Below, piece after piece: positions 11,246 to 22,760 of a stretch of 64,000 nucleotides of DNA. The position numbers were made by a program, and so were the translations under genes. Source of the DNA: Amphiura filiformis (Eukaryota; Echinodermata; Ophiuroidea; Amphilepidida; Amphiuridae); the NCBI RefSeq assembly GCF_039555335.1, contig NC_092631.1:2232001-2296000 (forward strand), given 5' to 3'. Position 1 is the stretch's first letter, and every line of letters begins with the position of its first letter. The notes below the pieces were generated by a model. It was not told the origin of the DNA, did no database searches, and saw nothing but the letters and a program-made list of their open reading frames with translations.

Positions 11246-12494
11246 ATGGATTATCAGGATAGAAATATGTCGCTCGTAACGCATTGGCCAGACACATTCT
11301 TTGCTACCGAAACTTCAAGCAGTAGTAGTAGCAGCAAGAATTCGGGGGGTCTGTTCTTTGAAGCAAGCATCATTGTCGCTATGGTCAGCACTCTCGTCAG
11401 CTTCATCACTGTAATTGGCAACATTTTTGTTTTCTATAATTATAATCTATACAGACAAACGCCTTCTAACGTACACTATACTTTGGTTCACCTTAAGTTT
11501 GGTAGTGACGTCAATGCTCTTTCGCGGTTGCGCCGCAAGCGTGCTTACAAATCGCCCATGTGCGCGTGCGTGTACACTCAGGGCGTTTAACTTTACGCGC
11601 GCGATTTGATACTGCGGCAAGCGAAATAAGCACCTACGTCACTACCGAACTTGAGATGAACCAAAGTATAACTATTACATATTGGCTCTAGCTGCATCTG
11701 ATATAGTTGCAGGTGGATTTACAATGCCGTTATATTCAGTCTATTGGATTCTTGGGTACTGGCCTTTCAGTGATATGCTATGTGATATTTACCTATATTT
11801 AAATCACGCTTTCATCCACATCAGTATCATACTGATCCTCACTATAGCGTATGATCGCTGGGATGCGTTGGAACATCCTCTTCAACATCTCAAGAGACGG
11901 ACTCGAAGTCATGCAATGAAGTTGATAAGCATAAGTTGCATCATACCATTGCTGATCTGGCTTTTTGCATCATTTCTATGGCCATATTTAAAGGGCTCTC
12001 GCAATATCTTACCAGATCGATGCTACCCTCAGTATGTAGCTGACAGCCTTATATTTCTCTTATTTGTACCTAGTCTTTCCTTCTGGGCTCCCTTTGTCGT
12101 CATATGTGTGCTGTACGCTCGTATATACCAGATTATCCGTCGCATTGGGATCTTGCAGAAACCTTATCGACTCCCTGCTTCTGAACATGTCGGTGCAACA
12201 GGCAATTCAACAAGCACGACTATAGTCGTCGCTAAGAAAGCATCTGAAGATAAAAACGTCCATGATAATCCAGCTTTCTCTAAAGACGAAGAACATGGTG
12301 GACCAGACAAATCTGTCAGGGATCAGCCAGAACCAAATTATGTTCATAGCGAAAAGTTTCGCAAGGAGAATAGGCGTGCCAATCGTACATTGACATTGAT
12401 TTTGATCGCTATGGTGATATCATCGTTACCATGGTCAGCTTTGGCTCCTGTTTATGGTAGCTGTAGTTCATGTATTCCATTGTCATTGTATCAG
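11246..12494 (+). pseudogene. R4: TM1-6 receptor exon split by a MITE
   Basis: The N-terminus MDYQDRNMSLVTH (with an N-M-S glycosylation sequon) and TM1 are followed by two lesions. One is a four-base insertion in TM1 (ttctataattataatc against ttctatataatc in its relatives). The other is a 190-bp MITE at 11479-11668 between TM1 and TM2. After the MITE, TM2 through ECL3 is open again (11682 on), ending in cag|gtaagt. The TM3 amine-site residue is Asn (YLNH). The 5' half resembles R9, while inner loop 3, TM6 and the 3' flank resemble R1/R5, suggesting gene conversion or unequal crossover. Confidence 0.85.
11479..11668. mobile_element. 190-bp TA-site MITE inserted in R4
   Basis: The inverted ends are TACTTTGGTTCA.CTTAAG, continuing to GGTAGTGACGTCA. 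TA flanks both sides, and removing one TA and the element restores the receptor sequence seen in R1 and R9. The middle is CG-rich (gcgcgtgcg). This is a Tc1/mariner-type target; no coding capacity is visible. Confidence 0.85.
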
Positions 12495-13345
12495 GTAAGT
12501 TAAACAACAATTGTGAAATAATTAAAGAAGTTAAACTCCATTAAGTATCCTTGTTTGTGGACGTTGGGAAGACGTGTTATGTCTTTTCAAACTCCCATTG
12601 TGGAGATGTCAATAGCGGCGAATAGCAAGTGTCTATCTATCTATGTCACAGAAGATTCTTTTTTGATTGATTTCAATTGTTAACTGTCTGGGTTTTTTTC
12701 TGTGAGTATAATACATTGTATTACGGGGAAATTCTCAAATAAGAATACCTATACACTTAAATGAAGTAACTCTAACTAATTAACTAAGCATTATTTTTTT
12801 ATAAACTAACTATCTAATTTGTCATTGGCCCCATATTTATAATTGCGTATTCATATAAAATATATAACCAGAGGTGGATTAAGGAAATGGCTCTGTCAGT
12901 AATTCAGCCCGGAGACCCTTCCAGAAGCGGATCCGCCGCCAAGAGGGAGAGGGCTTGTACTAACACGTTTCTGTTTCTTTATGGCTGCGGTTTTTGATGT
13001 GCATTGTTTTAACCTTGCATATTATCATACTAACCTTTCATTATTTTATATGCCAATTATGCCATAATATATATATATATGTGTATAAAAGCATCAACAC
13101 ATTAAGAAACCCATATTGGTATTGCAAAAATTTGCTGGATTGAAAGTATCTTACATTACTTTTTTTTTAATTCGTCATAATTAAATGATTTGCAATTATA
13201 TGGATAATGACAATATTACATTTCTATACCTAAAGAATATAATGTACATTTTTATTATTTGTTTTCACAAAATGCAATGGCTTAAATATGGAAAGCTACA
13301 ACTGATCAGCAGAGATAATTGAAATTACTTTGATAAAAAGCGTAT
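12495..13345 (+). other. 3' flank of R4, paralogous to 3' flank of R1
   Basis: It begins with gtaagttaa and follows 3337-4260 with moderate divergence ('attgaaagtatcttacatta', 'aaatgcaatg.cttaaatatgg'). A short (TA)n run lies near 13065-13081. No TM7 exon or other gene is seen. Confidence 0.5.
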
Positions 13346-14339
13346 TAGGTAATCTGGCTATAGATATTCAAACATGGATATAACTGGCAAAAATACACAG
13401 ACGAAAGGGTCGATATCATCCATGACAGGATATCCGATTATTTTCTTAACCTTTCTATCTAAGGATGGCACAGAATTGTATTACTTTGAATTTAAATTTG
13501 GCTGTTGCTATAAGGCAATGTACACCAAGGTGGTGTGGGCACAAACAGGAAGCAAAATCACACAAAACCGTAGAAGGGGGTAACTTTGTCAGGTTTTTGC
13601 AGATCATGATTTTCATTGTAAAGATTATAAAGAGCGAATTTTGATTGAACGAAAATGCGTGCAAACATCTGTCAAAGAGGCTATTTTCGTGCAGTGATAT
13701 TAAAAATCCGTGCAGTGACAATTGAAAATCCGTGCTTAAAATATGCAGTAGAGATGCTTAGCAGAGCCTTTCTTACGATCATTTTCAGCTAAAATTGTCA
13801 AATTTTTGTTTTTATGCACTTTTGAGCGCACTTAACACTTCGACAACACTTCAGCATCCCTTTTCTTGAAAACAACATTTGATAGGGTACGATACATATA
13901 GAAATAGTTTCTCAAAAAAAGTGAAGAGGAGAAAAGGAGAAACAATGGATAAAATAGAAAAGGAGAGACTAGAGAACAGAAAATGGAGGGGAAGCAGGGT
14001 AAACAACAGGTTAACTGGTGGGTAAATGCCCACCTAGTACATTATTTTGTCCACCCAGTAAATTCATCCTGCCCCTTGCCAATTTGCCCACCTAGTAAAT
14101 AGTTTTGTCCAAACAAATATGGGCACCATACAATGATCGTTAAATTATAGTATCATCATTATTTCTTCAAATCAACTCTTGATATTTGAAGTTGTATCTT
14201 TTCATAACATTTGCCATATATGTTTAATTGAAGTTCAATTACAACTTCGGAGCAGGGATAAATATCACACAGTACACAATGGCATATAGGAGGCTAAAAT
14301 TATTAGTTTCCACACAAAACCTGAAAGAATTCAGGGAAC

Positions 14340-14765
14340 CCATACATTTAGCTTTATATTATCTGAATCAATCAGTTCAAAGCACATCCAACGACACTGG
14401 CAAATACAAAATCAAATTTAAATTTTACCATTGTTACACTACAGATCATATAAAGCTTTTGTAGAGTTCCTTTAGTAAAAAGCAAGTACACGAAATTTAT
14501 GTTTTGCCTTATATTATCGGAAATTAAATGCACTTCAGAGAAAATCTTAGACGCAGGTATCTATAAAATTGAATATAATTTTCCTACTATTACACTACAG
14601 AAAAAAGATTTTAGAGTTTGATTCCTTCTTTAATGAAAAACAAGTACGAAAAACTGAAGTTTTGCCTTATATTATCTGAAATTAAATAAAATATAATGTT
14701 GCTACTGTCACCCCACAGATAAAGCTTTTAGAGCTTGGTTCCTTCTTGAGTGAAAAACGTGCTAA
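14340..14765. repeat. Three degenerate tandem units
   Basis: The phrases 'cttatattatc.gaa', 'actacaga..a.a..ctttt.gag' and 'ttccttctt.a.tgaaaaa' recur about three times with 100-200 bp spacing. The units are strongly diverged, and no family name can be given. Confidence 0.4.
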
Positions 14766-14996
14766 ACGTCGTAATGTGCGAATGACAATGAAGTTGTCAA
14801 CTGTCATACCCTCTTTGTCATTATGCAAGAAGTGATTTTTTTTCAAAATGAAAATCGTGTTGTGCAAGTTATAGTGGGAGGTGAATCCTTACAGCGTTCT
14901 GGAAGAAGCTAATTTGTGCGAGGCGCTATGGTAAGTGTTTGTCCATAGTGAAAATTCGAATCCTCCTATCCTAGATATTTTCATGATTTATAACTT

Positions 14997-15074
14997 TTGA
15001 GTTTTAGCTTATAGTCTTTTGAAAATGAATATTTAAAAATATTCATTTTCAAAAGACTATAAGCTAAAACTCAA
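14997..15074. repeat. Perfect 38-bp inverted repeat (2-nt spacer)
   Basis: Positions 14997-15034 (starting TTGAGTTTTAGC) are exactly complementary to 15037-15074, with AA between them. The transcript would form a 38-bp perfect hairpin. No target duplication is obvious at the edges. Confidence 0.9.
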
Positions 15075-16590
15075 TATGAATGATATCACAACAACAAAAA
15101 ATATTTCATGATAACAATTATGGTATACTTTACCGGTACTAGATCAACTCCCAAAATGCATGATATTGAACAGAAATTTCCATCAAGAGATCAGTATTGA
15201 TGCATTTTAACCATATTATATTGACGCATAAAAGATTTGTGCATACTTTGTATAAAGTACCTAAAAATGCTGTATATGATTTTTGAGATCGGCGTTTCTT
15301 ATAATTACCAAAAAGTGGCGTAGCCAGCCGTATAATTTGCCCATAGTGTGCGAGATTATGTAAATTTTCTCCAAGTAGTTTTTCCTCCTCCAATTTTCGT
15401 TCTCAATTATTTTTGTCTCTTTTTCTTTCTCTTGTATTTCCCTTTTTTACTCTCCTTTCCCTTGGAAAGAAAGGCGGCCAAAAGCCCAATCATAACAAAT
15501 GCGACTCTATTGGTCATTATGGGAAGAAACCCGCTGGGCCGGGTACCTCCCTCCTGGGAGTGGAGACATTTTGCATTGTCCAAAACAATCTTCAATTTTT
15601 GTTCAGAGAAAGGGGTGGGTACACCCGAGCGCCTCAGGATCCACCCATGCCTATCAAGTTTCAAAGTCGGGTTGATGGTGGTACGTGTAGGTCTATGATT
15701 ATTTTAGGTCCAAGTCGGGTACACGGATATACGCAACAATAGTGTAAAAAGAGTGCACCAAATGGCTTTAATTGTCATCATGTTCAAAAATTTGTCACCT
15801 TTTTCCATTTCAGACAAACGCGAAGCCATGGCCGATTCGTGACCATATTTACAATTTTGATGATCCTTTTTGCAGGCGTGCAAAAGACTTTTCCCTCTTA
15901 GAATAGCCCCTGCTGGTCCCCACACACACCCATGGGCGTCAATCCGGGAGGGGGGCAGGGGGACCCCACTTTTCGGCAAAATGACACATTTTTATAGTTC
16001 TTTTCTGCCACTTTTTACCAACCCACGCCGGATTTGCACTAATGCACACACCTACACCCCATCCAATGATATACCGAAACATGACTTTACACATATTTAT
16101 AACCTTCAAAATTTATATTGAATAACAAGCAAAATACAACATTAAACTGCAGCTAAAGCTGCGATCACTTAAATCGAAGGAATAAAGACTACCAGACTAT
16201 ACAATATAAATAAAAAATCTATAGATAAACAAATGAAAGAAACCAAGTGGAAACGACTTATTTTTCTCCTGTCACATAGAAACAGCTTCTCTCGAGAAAA
16301 ATAAACTTCAACTAAGGATTTGTTCATATGTAAGGTAAATATCTACTAATGGGGTGTCAATTTATTTCACTGTAAAGAGTGTCTTCGGATTTTGTTATTT
16401 TGCCTCTATCTTTGAACATGGTGATTATACTTTGAACAAATCTCTTTTCTATGAAATTATTTGCTTTAAAGAGCATCCCTTTACATCAGTATTTGTTTAC
16501 TTTATCATGATATATAGTTTAGATATCTAGAGAATTACAATAAAAATTTCAATTAGTAGATAATTGAATGTTTTTCTTATATCTGTCAAT

Positions 16591-16763
16591 TGTGAATGCG
16601 AATAATTCGCGCAAGAATTACTTTTGATTCGCTTTCTTTCTATTTATTGTAAAACTTGGTTGTTCACGGGCGTCAGTACGTCAGTATCCTCATGCAGGTC
16701 GTGGCGTAACAAGTCACGTTCGTGCTAAGCTGAAATCACATTATTGATATACTGTCGTATTTT
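16591..16763 (+). promoter_or_regulatory. Conserved 5' flank of R5, distal part
   Basis: This is almost identical to the R1 flank from 'tgtgaatgcgaataattcgc' to 'atactgtcgtattttt', where it is broken by the insertion at 16764-18321. It resumes at about 18352 ('acagcatagaattgtggtg') and runs to the R5 start. The preceding part (16080-16590) is also R1-flank-like. Confidence 0.5.
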
Positions 16764-18321
16764 TGTGGCGCCCTCTACGGAGGGGCCACATATAGGCATG
16801 TACTTTGTGAAATCTTCTAATTTCAGTCTTGCTAGATTTACTCCTTAATTGTTTTGCTAAAATTATGCCCAGCTCAGAAATAAAACCACAATATGCTAGG
16901 ATTTTATTTTATTATTGTTTTCTGATATGCACGGGATAAAATGATGTGTGTATATTCTTTGTTTAAAATACAAAATTAATGGACTTATAAAACACCAAAT
17001 AACCCGTGACCTTTGTATGGTTTAAACCAGTTTACCGCCTCTTAGAACCCGATAGACGGTGACATTTGACCATTCTAATTATGTATGTTTTGAACATGTT
17101 TGCACATGAACTAGTTGTTTACAGTGTGAAGAATCTACAACATGCTTATCTATCAGGGCACAGTTCTTTAACCCCAATACATTTGTGCATTCATTGAATG
17201 ACCTTTGAAAATGTGAGTACAAAACTCATACTTTGCAAATTAAGGTCAAATTTTGCACTATGATTGTTTAATTGAGGTTATTGATAATATAGTGATTGCA
17301 CACAGTGCACCTAATCATAAACAAACACCAATTAATTATAGTTGACCAACACAACCACTGACCAAACATGAAATCACTAATGGTTTATGTGCTTGAATAC
17401 AGCTCAGTATCTTTGTGGTGACTATCACTGATAAAAACAAAACATTAATTAACGAAAATCAACCCTGGTCAGCAGAGAAAGGAATAAATTTGGAAGACAT
17501 GACTGTGTTGAAGGTCAGAAGTTTATTTGCAAAAATAATATTTATTGTAATATGCCTAACTGCTGGGATGGGTTCCTAGCAAGGTAAAGTGAAAGAAACC
17601 CCAATGGCTATTTTGTCTGTTTAAAATAGAGTTCTATGGCCGACTTAAAGTCATAATTATGACGTAATTTTGTTATTTATTAATTAATTTTTAGCAGAAT
17701 TAATAACATAAAAATGGGCTGTGCCGTTTCATGAAGAATAACGATCGATCTTACCCTTGATTTAACAGGCCTGTCAATTTCTTGGTATTGTTTGATATGA
17801 AAGGAGGGTATGATTGTTTTGTATTAGTTTAAGTATTTCCTAGCCTCTCTTAGCCACATGGTTGGCTACAAAAGACACAGAGTAGCCTATACCTTATAAA
17901 CTGGCATGAGTGCGCCGACCCCAAGTTTTCAACATTTCAGGATTGTTTCTGGACGGAGGTCGGGTGAAAAACGAAATTACGTTTACATGACTTTGTCGAA
18001 ATTCGTCGTGTGACAAGAATGAGTGTATAGATGACTAGGGGAAGCTTACTTATTTGTGTCTTCTAGTTATCCATCATATACCCTAGGCCCTGATAACGAA
18101 ATTCAACAATATTCAATATCCAAAGCAATATCCTCACTACAACGGCCCCCAAAACAGAACTCCCACCCACATAATCGCAAATTGACACGAAAGCTTCATT
18201 CCATGAAGCATTTCTCTCGTATTTGATCATCTTCTACTCTTCCCTAAAAAAATCATTATAATACCAAATCTAATCACCATGGAATTCACCATATCCCGTC
18301 CAGCTCACATTGGGCGCCACA
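16764..18321. mobile_element. 1.56 kb insertion in the R5 5' flank; possible solo LTR
   Basis: The ends are TGTGGCGCC and GGCGCCACA, a perfect short inverted pair of the TG...CA kind seen at LTR termini, and no reading frame is present. Sequence on both sides matches the uninterrupted R1/R6 flank. A clear target duplication is not visible, so the class is uncertain; a non-autonomous DNA element is also possible. Confidence 0.4.
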
Positions 18322-18344
18322 TTCCTTTTTTAAAGGAATTTTTA

Positions 18345-18533
18345 TTTAATTACAGCATAGAATTGTGGTGTTTCCGAATGACCTGTTTTCAGTTCTGGTA
18401 ACGAAAATCTGAAATCAATTGAAGGCATTTTAACGTCATATACATTTCATAGCATCTAAATTCAAGTTGCGGAGAATATATTTAGCCGATTTGCTTCATT
18501 TGAGACTGTTTTGTCGATAACACGAGTCTTCTA
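18345..18533 (+). promoter_or_regulatory. Conserved 5' flank of R5, proximal part
   Basis: Matching R1 2090-2274, it contains 'gaatgacctgttttcag' (a possible 3' splice site) and 'ataacacgagtcttct' just before the start codon. The 1.56 kb insertion separates it from the distal conserved half. Confidence 0.45.
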
Positions 18534-19580
18534 ATGGATTACGTGGATGAAAGTATGTCTCTCGTAACGCTTTCGCCAGACACCTTCTTTGGTACCGAAC
18601 CAAGCAGTAGTAGTAGCAGAAATTCTGGGGGTTTGCTCTTTGAAGCAAGTATCACTGTCGCTGTGGTCAGCACTCTCGTAAGCTTCATCACTGTAGTTGG
18701 CAACATTTGCGTTTTCTATATAATCTATACAGACACACGCCTTCTTACGTACACTAATTATTACATCTTGGCTCTCTCAGCATCTGACATAGTTGCAGGT
18801 GGTTTTACAATGCCGTTATATTCAGTCTATTGGATTCTTGGGTATTGGCCTTTCAGTGATATGCTGTGTGATGTGTACCTTTATGCAAACCAAGCTTTCA
18901 TGCATATCAGTATCATAATGATTGTCACCATTGCTTACGATCGCTGGGATGCGCTGGAACACCCTCTGCAACATCTTAAGAGACGGACCCTAAGCCATTC
19001 AATAAAGCTAATAAGCATAAGCTATATCATACCATTGCTAATCTGGCTTTTTGCATCTTTTCTCTGGCCGTATCTAAAGGGCTCCCGTAATATCCTGCCA
19101 GGTCGTTGCTACCCTCAGTATGTAGCTGACAGCTTTATATTTCTCTTATTTGCACCAATAATATTCTTCTGGGCTCCCTTTGTCATCATATGTGTGCTGT
19201 ACGCTCGTATATACCAGATTATCCGTCGCACTGGGATCTTGCAGAAACCTTATCGACTCCCTGCTGCTGAACATGTCGGTACAACAGGCAAGTCAACAAG
19301 CATGGCTGTAGTCGTCACTAAGAAAGCATCTGAGTATAAAAACGTCCATGATAATCCAGCTTTCCCCAAAGACAAAGAACATGATGGGCCAGACAAATCT
19401 GTAAGGGATCAGCCAGAACTAAATTCTGATCATAGCGACAAGTTTCGCAAGGAGAATAGGCGTGCCAATCGAACATTGACATTGATTTTGATCGCTATGG
19501 TGATATCATCGTTACCATGGTCAGCTTTGGCTCCTGTTTATGGTAGCTGTAGTTCATGTATTCCATTGTCATTGTATCAG
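18534..19580 (+). CDS. R5: muscarinic-like class A GPCR, exon for TM1-6
   Basis: This open exon encodes 349 residues ending in cag|gtaggt at phase 0, with an in-frame stop two codons into the intron. It is R1-like throughout: MDYVDESMSLV start, Ser-rich N-terminus, GYWPFSDMLC before TM3, Asn at the TM3 amine-site position (residue 119), DRW, inner loop 2 with EHPLQHLKRRT (no VEH insertion), ECL2 Cys in GRCYPQY, TM6 ending SSLPW and CSSCIPL. Inner loop 3 differs from R1 at scattered positions but stays in frame. Its nearest relatives are R1 and R6, so it is a recent duplicate. No TM7 exon follows. The conserved upstream block is split by a 1.56 kb insertion, which may affect its expression. 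Cell-surface receptor; ligand unknown. Confidence 0.85.
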
Positions 19581-20729
19581 GTAGGTTAAACATCAATTGT
19601 GATTGTGAAATAATTAAAGAAGTTAATTCCATTGACCATCAGTGTTTGAGGATGTTGGGAAGGCGTGTTACATCTTTTCAGATTTCCGGTGCGCAACATT
19701 TAAGCAACTTTGAAATTTGACCCCTGCGTTGATCTTTGACCTTGAATATGGCCGGAGGGCCGGGACTTATTTTTGTTAACATTTTGAATGTGTTATAGGA
19801 CCATAAAAGGAAGCAAAAAGTTGGTTTGGTAGAGTCCTGGGGGGATACAATATGTAGGGCGGGGGCGAGGAGATTGGACAGAGGCAAAGGGTAGAGACTG
19901 CAACTGGCTGTACATTTGAAAAGTAAAATCCAAATTCGAAAATATTAACACGGGGAGCGAGTTGCAACCCTGAGTCCTGGGTTCAAGCCGTGCTCAAGGA
20001 ATGTATGTGCACTTGGTTTATCCCGATACATGCTCGCTCTAACAGGTTTTATCCGGGATCTCCGATTTACTCCTGCTTCAAAATCAGTGATTAGTTGTTT
20101 GGTTATCAAAAAATACTTCCTTGGGGAGCTGCACAGATAATTGGTGGATGTTACAATCTATTTAAGTGCGGATAGGTGTGCGCCGGGTTCGGCTGCAACC
20201 ATTGATTTATAATTGAAAGCATAGCTCTTGTGATAATAAGTTTATACCTAACGCGCAAGAGACATATCTTACGTATTTATTATCCTTCTATAATTTTGTT
20301 TATCATATATTATTTAAAGGAGGGTTTCGTGATCCTATCGTCTTCTTTTTATAACATTTTTCAGTAGATATCCACGAAAAAAGCTTACTCCCAAAATTTC
20401 AGTTGATTTTGATTTTGTGTTTGCGAGTTATGCATGATTATGTGTATTTACACTGCTCTATAGGCCACTGTTGTAATTTCGTTCTGGTATACAAGAACGA
20501 AATTCAAATTTGACGATATTTTTGCTAAACGAATTAATCTGCAAGAAATAGTTGGTATATAAACTTTATGTAGCCAGAATTTTCCAGTGGTATAAAATCT
20601 CAACTTCTTTTGAGAAAAGTGAGTGGACGAGGCTGTGGATCACGAAATACCCTTTTAATACTAACTTTTGTAAAGGGTGCCACAACAACACGCTCTGCGT
20701 TCAGTGGCATCCTCATCATTTTCACCATA
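19581..20729. other. 3' flank of R5 and intergenic DNA
   Basis: The first 100 bases match the R1 and R4 3' flanks. A diverged, inverted copy of the dispersed repeat at 5430-5640 lies near 20330-20500. Positions 20640-20729 match window positions 1-75, the start of the duplicated block. No gene is recognised. Confidence 0.5.
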
Positions 20730-20899
20730 CCGTATTCACTCGATAGTTAGCACATGTGCCTACTATCGAGGGCTTTTGAAAACGTGCAAAAACGAAAAAA
20801 AAAAATGAACAGCACCATCCACAAAAGTGACAAAAGTGTAAAGGGTTTTGAGCAAATCATCAATACACATAGCTATATACGAACAATTAAACCTACAAA

Positions 20900-21480
20900 T
20901 TTGTGTGTTAACTACATTAGCTTAGTTGGTAAAGCGACAGAATTTGAATCATCTTAAAGGGGTACTACACCCCTCTAAAAATTTGTGTCTATTTTTGCAT
21001 TTTTCTCAAAAACTAATCACACACTGGTAACAAAAGTTATGTATATTATTGGGGCAAGGAATCCAATTACTACACTGGAATTGCAGCGACCCAAGGCAAG
21101 CAGTTCGTTATTTATGATATGAAATAAGGTACCGTTAGGATGTACCTCATTTCCTATCATATATACGGAACCGCTTGTCTTGAGTCACTGAAATTTCAGT
21201 GTAGTAATTGGATTCCTTGCCCCAATAATATACATAACTTTTGTTACCAGTGTGTTATTATTTGTTGAGAAAAATGCAAAAATAGTCACACATTTACCAC
21301 AGGGGTGTAGTACCCCCTTAAGAAGAGCGAACTGAGCAGGAGTTCGAGGCTCGTTATAAACTTTTCCGTTGTTTAATTTTTATTCTTGATAAATTTAATC
21401 TTTTTTTGCTTTGTTTTTCATTTTTTTCCTTATTGTTTCTTATTTGCTTTATTTTGTTTTGTTTTTTCTTTTCTCTTCTT
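20900..21480 (+). repeat. tRNA-derived SINE-like sequence, split by a MITE
   Basis: An A-box-like TTAGCTTAGTTGG (20917-20929) and a B-box-like GAGTTCGAGGCTC (21340-21352) are separated by the 360-bp TTAA MITE at 20958-21317. A pyrimidine-rich tail follows. The uninterrupted inverted counterpart on the minus strand is at about 43360-43580 (boxes at 43547-43559 and 43487-43500). RNA polymerase III promoter boxes plus a tail point to a SINE. Confidence 0.6.
20958..21317. mobile_element. TTAA-site palindromic MITE, family 2 (copy 2)
   Basis: A complete copy of the family at 6943-7302, flanked by TTAA. The uninterrupted SINE in the right arm (near 43520) shows a single TTAA-type site (rc of ttattaagatg), which confirms insertion into the left arm after the arms formed or separated. 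Confidence 0.8.
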
Positions 21481-22029
21481 TTTCCTCTTTCTTTCTTTTT
21501 TGTTCTATTCATACTGGGGTCATGGGCCTATTTATTCAACAATGTAGTTGGGTATGCCCTCAATGTTAATGAGGTGGTTATGGTCCTCTTTGCCATAACA
21601 CGCTACAGAAATTCCATATTTTTCAAAGGCTCTGATGATGGTTCCTTCTATCAAATGACTATCATTGAAGACTGAGTTCCGCAGTCTATTTCAAAATACT
21701 GACTTCGTTTTACATCAAGAAGGACACAATAACTGCGACTTAAACGTGATATGGACATGCTTTTTAACCGCAAAGAAATCTTTTGCATTTTATAATTTTA
21801 ACCTTATCCATTATACTTTTATGATTTTGTGCAATACGAAAAATAAAAAACAAAGAGCGTGTTTATAGTGAGCCAGATTATGCGGTATTTAGCTGGACTG
21901 CCACACATGTAACGACGCATAACGTAACAAAAACGCATAACGTAACAAATTGTTATGTTATGCGTTCAAAACCGTTTGCCACTAAGAAAAAGGGACAACT
22001 TTTTGGCTGCTCGACGCATAACGTAACAA

Positions 22030-22760
22030 AAAAATTAAAATGATCAGAAATGACAAATACTTGAAAGATTTTATGTTTAATGTCCTCCCTCCCTCTGTTC
22101 AAGTTAAAACTCGGCCCATGCTATCTCGTCCACACCAATTTTGTCCCCCGAAATATAAAAAAATCAGAAATAACAAATACTTAAAAGATTTTATGTTGGA
22201 AGTCGTCCCTCCCTTTGTTCAAGTCAAAACTCGGCCCATGCTATATCGTCCACACCAAATTTGTCCCCCGAAATAAAAAATTTCAAAAATAACAAATACT
22301 TCAAAAATTCAATATGTTGGAAGTCGTTTTCCTTCTCTTCATGTCAAAACTCGGCCCCTGCTATCTCGTCCACACCAAATTTGTCCCCCGAAATAAAAAT
22401 TTCAAAAATAACAAATACTTCAAAAATTCAATATGTTGGAAGTAGTTTTCCTTCTGTTCATGTCAAAACTCGGCCCATGCTATCTCGTCCACACCAAATT
22501 TGTCCCCGAAATAAAAATGTCAAAAATAACAAATACTTCAAAAATTCAATATGTTGGAAGTCGTTTTCCTTATGCTATCTCGTCCACACCAAATTTGTCC
22601 CCCGAAATAAAAATGTCAAAAATAACAAATACTTCAAAGATTTTATGTAAGAAGTCGTCCCTCCCTCTGTTCAAGTCAAAACTCGGCCCATGCTATCTCG
22701 TCCACACCATCTTTGTCCCCTATATGCAAATTTAAAAAATAACGAATACTTCAAAGATCT
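22030..22760. repeat. Left subterminal array, about 120-bp units
   Basis: Roughly seven units contain 'aacaaatactt.aaagattt', 'actcggcccatgctatctcg' and 'ccacaccaaatttgtcccc'. Because the unit length is near a multiple of three, apparent reading frames repeat the same peptide; these are not genes. The mirrored array is at 39690-40450. Confidence 0.85.

Larger units (their letters stand above)
1..12494 (+). repeat. Duplicated receptor block, copy A (R1-R4)
   Basis: This stretch is paralogous to 43745-56197. Both carry, in the same order, a mariner-like element, an R1/R6 receptor exon, a TTAA-site MITE, a second mariner-like element with a nested MITE, an R2/R7 exon, an R3/R8 remnant and an R4/R9 exon. 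Non-coding stretches match almost base for base over hundreds of bases (compare 3900-4380 with 47720-48200). Positions 1-75 also match 20640-20729, just before the large inverted-repeat element, so the repeated unit probably spans about 20 kb. Differences include transposon insertions private to one copy and small indels. The outer limits are inferred by eye. Confidence 0.85.
13346..16079. other. Intergenic DNA between R4 and R5
   Basis: No gene is recognised. Contents are short degenerate repeats at 14340-14765, a perfect palindrome at 14997-15074, a pyrimidine-rich tract at 15380-15470, and GC-richer unassigned interspersed-repeat-like sequence at 15470-15980. Reading frames here up to about 116 codons overlap on both strands and show no recognisable protein features. 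Confidence 0.4.

Noticed and set aside
19960-20010. B-box-like 'gggttcaagcc' considered as a tRNA gene
   Set aside because: No matching A box or cloverleaf arms could be found.
21406-21675. 89-codon frame rich in Phe and Leu after the SINE
   Set aside because: Its first half is the translated pyrimidine-rich SINE tail. The second half shows no family features.
22040-22735. Three overlapping reading frames of 78-129 codons
   Set aside because: They translate the same peptide again and again because the 120-bp repeat length is near a multiple of three; the mirror array gives the same on the minus strand (39732-40344).
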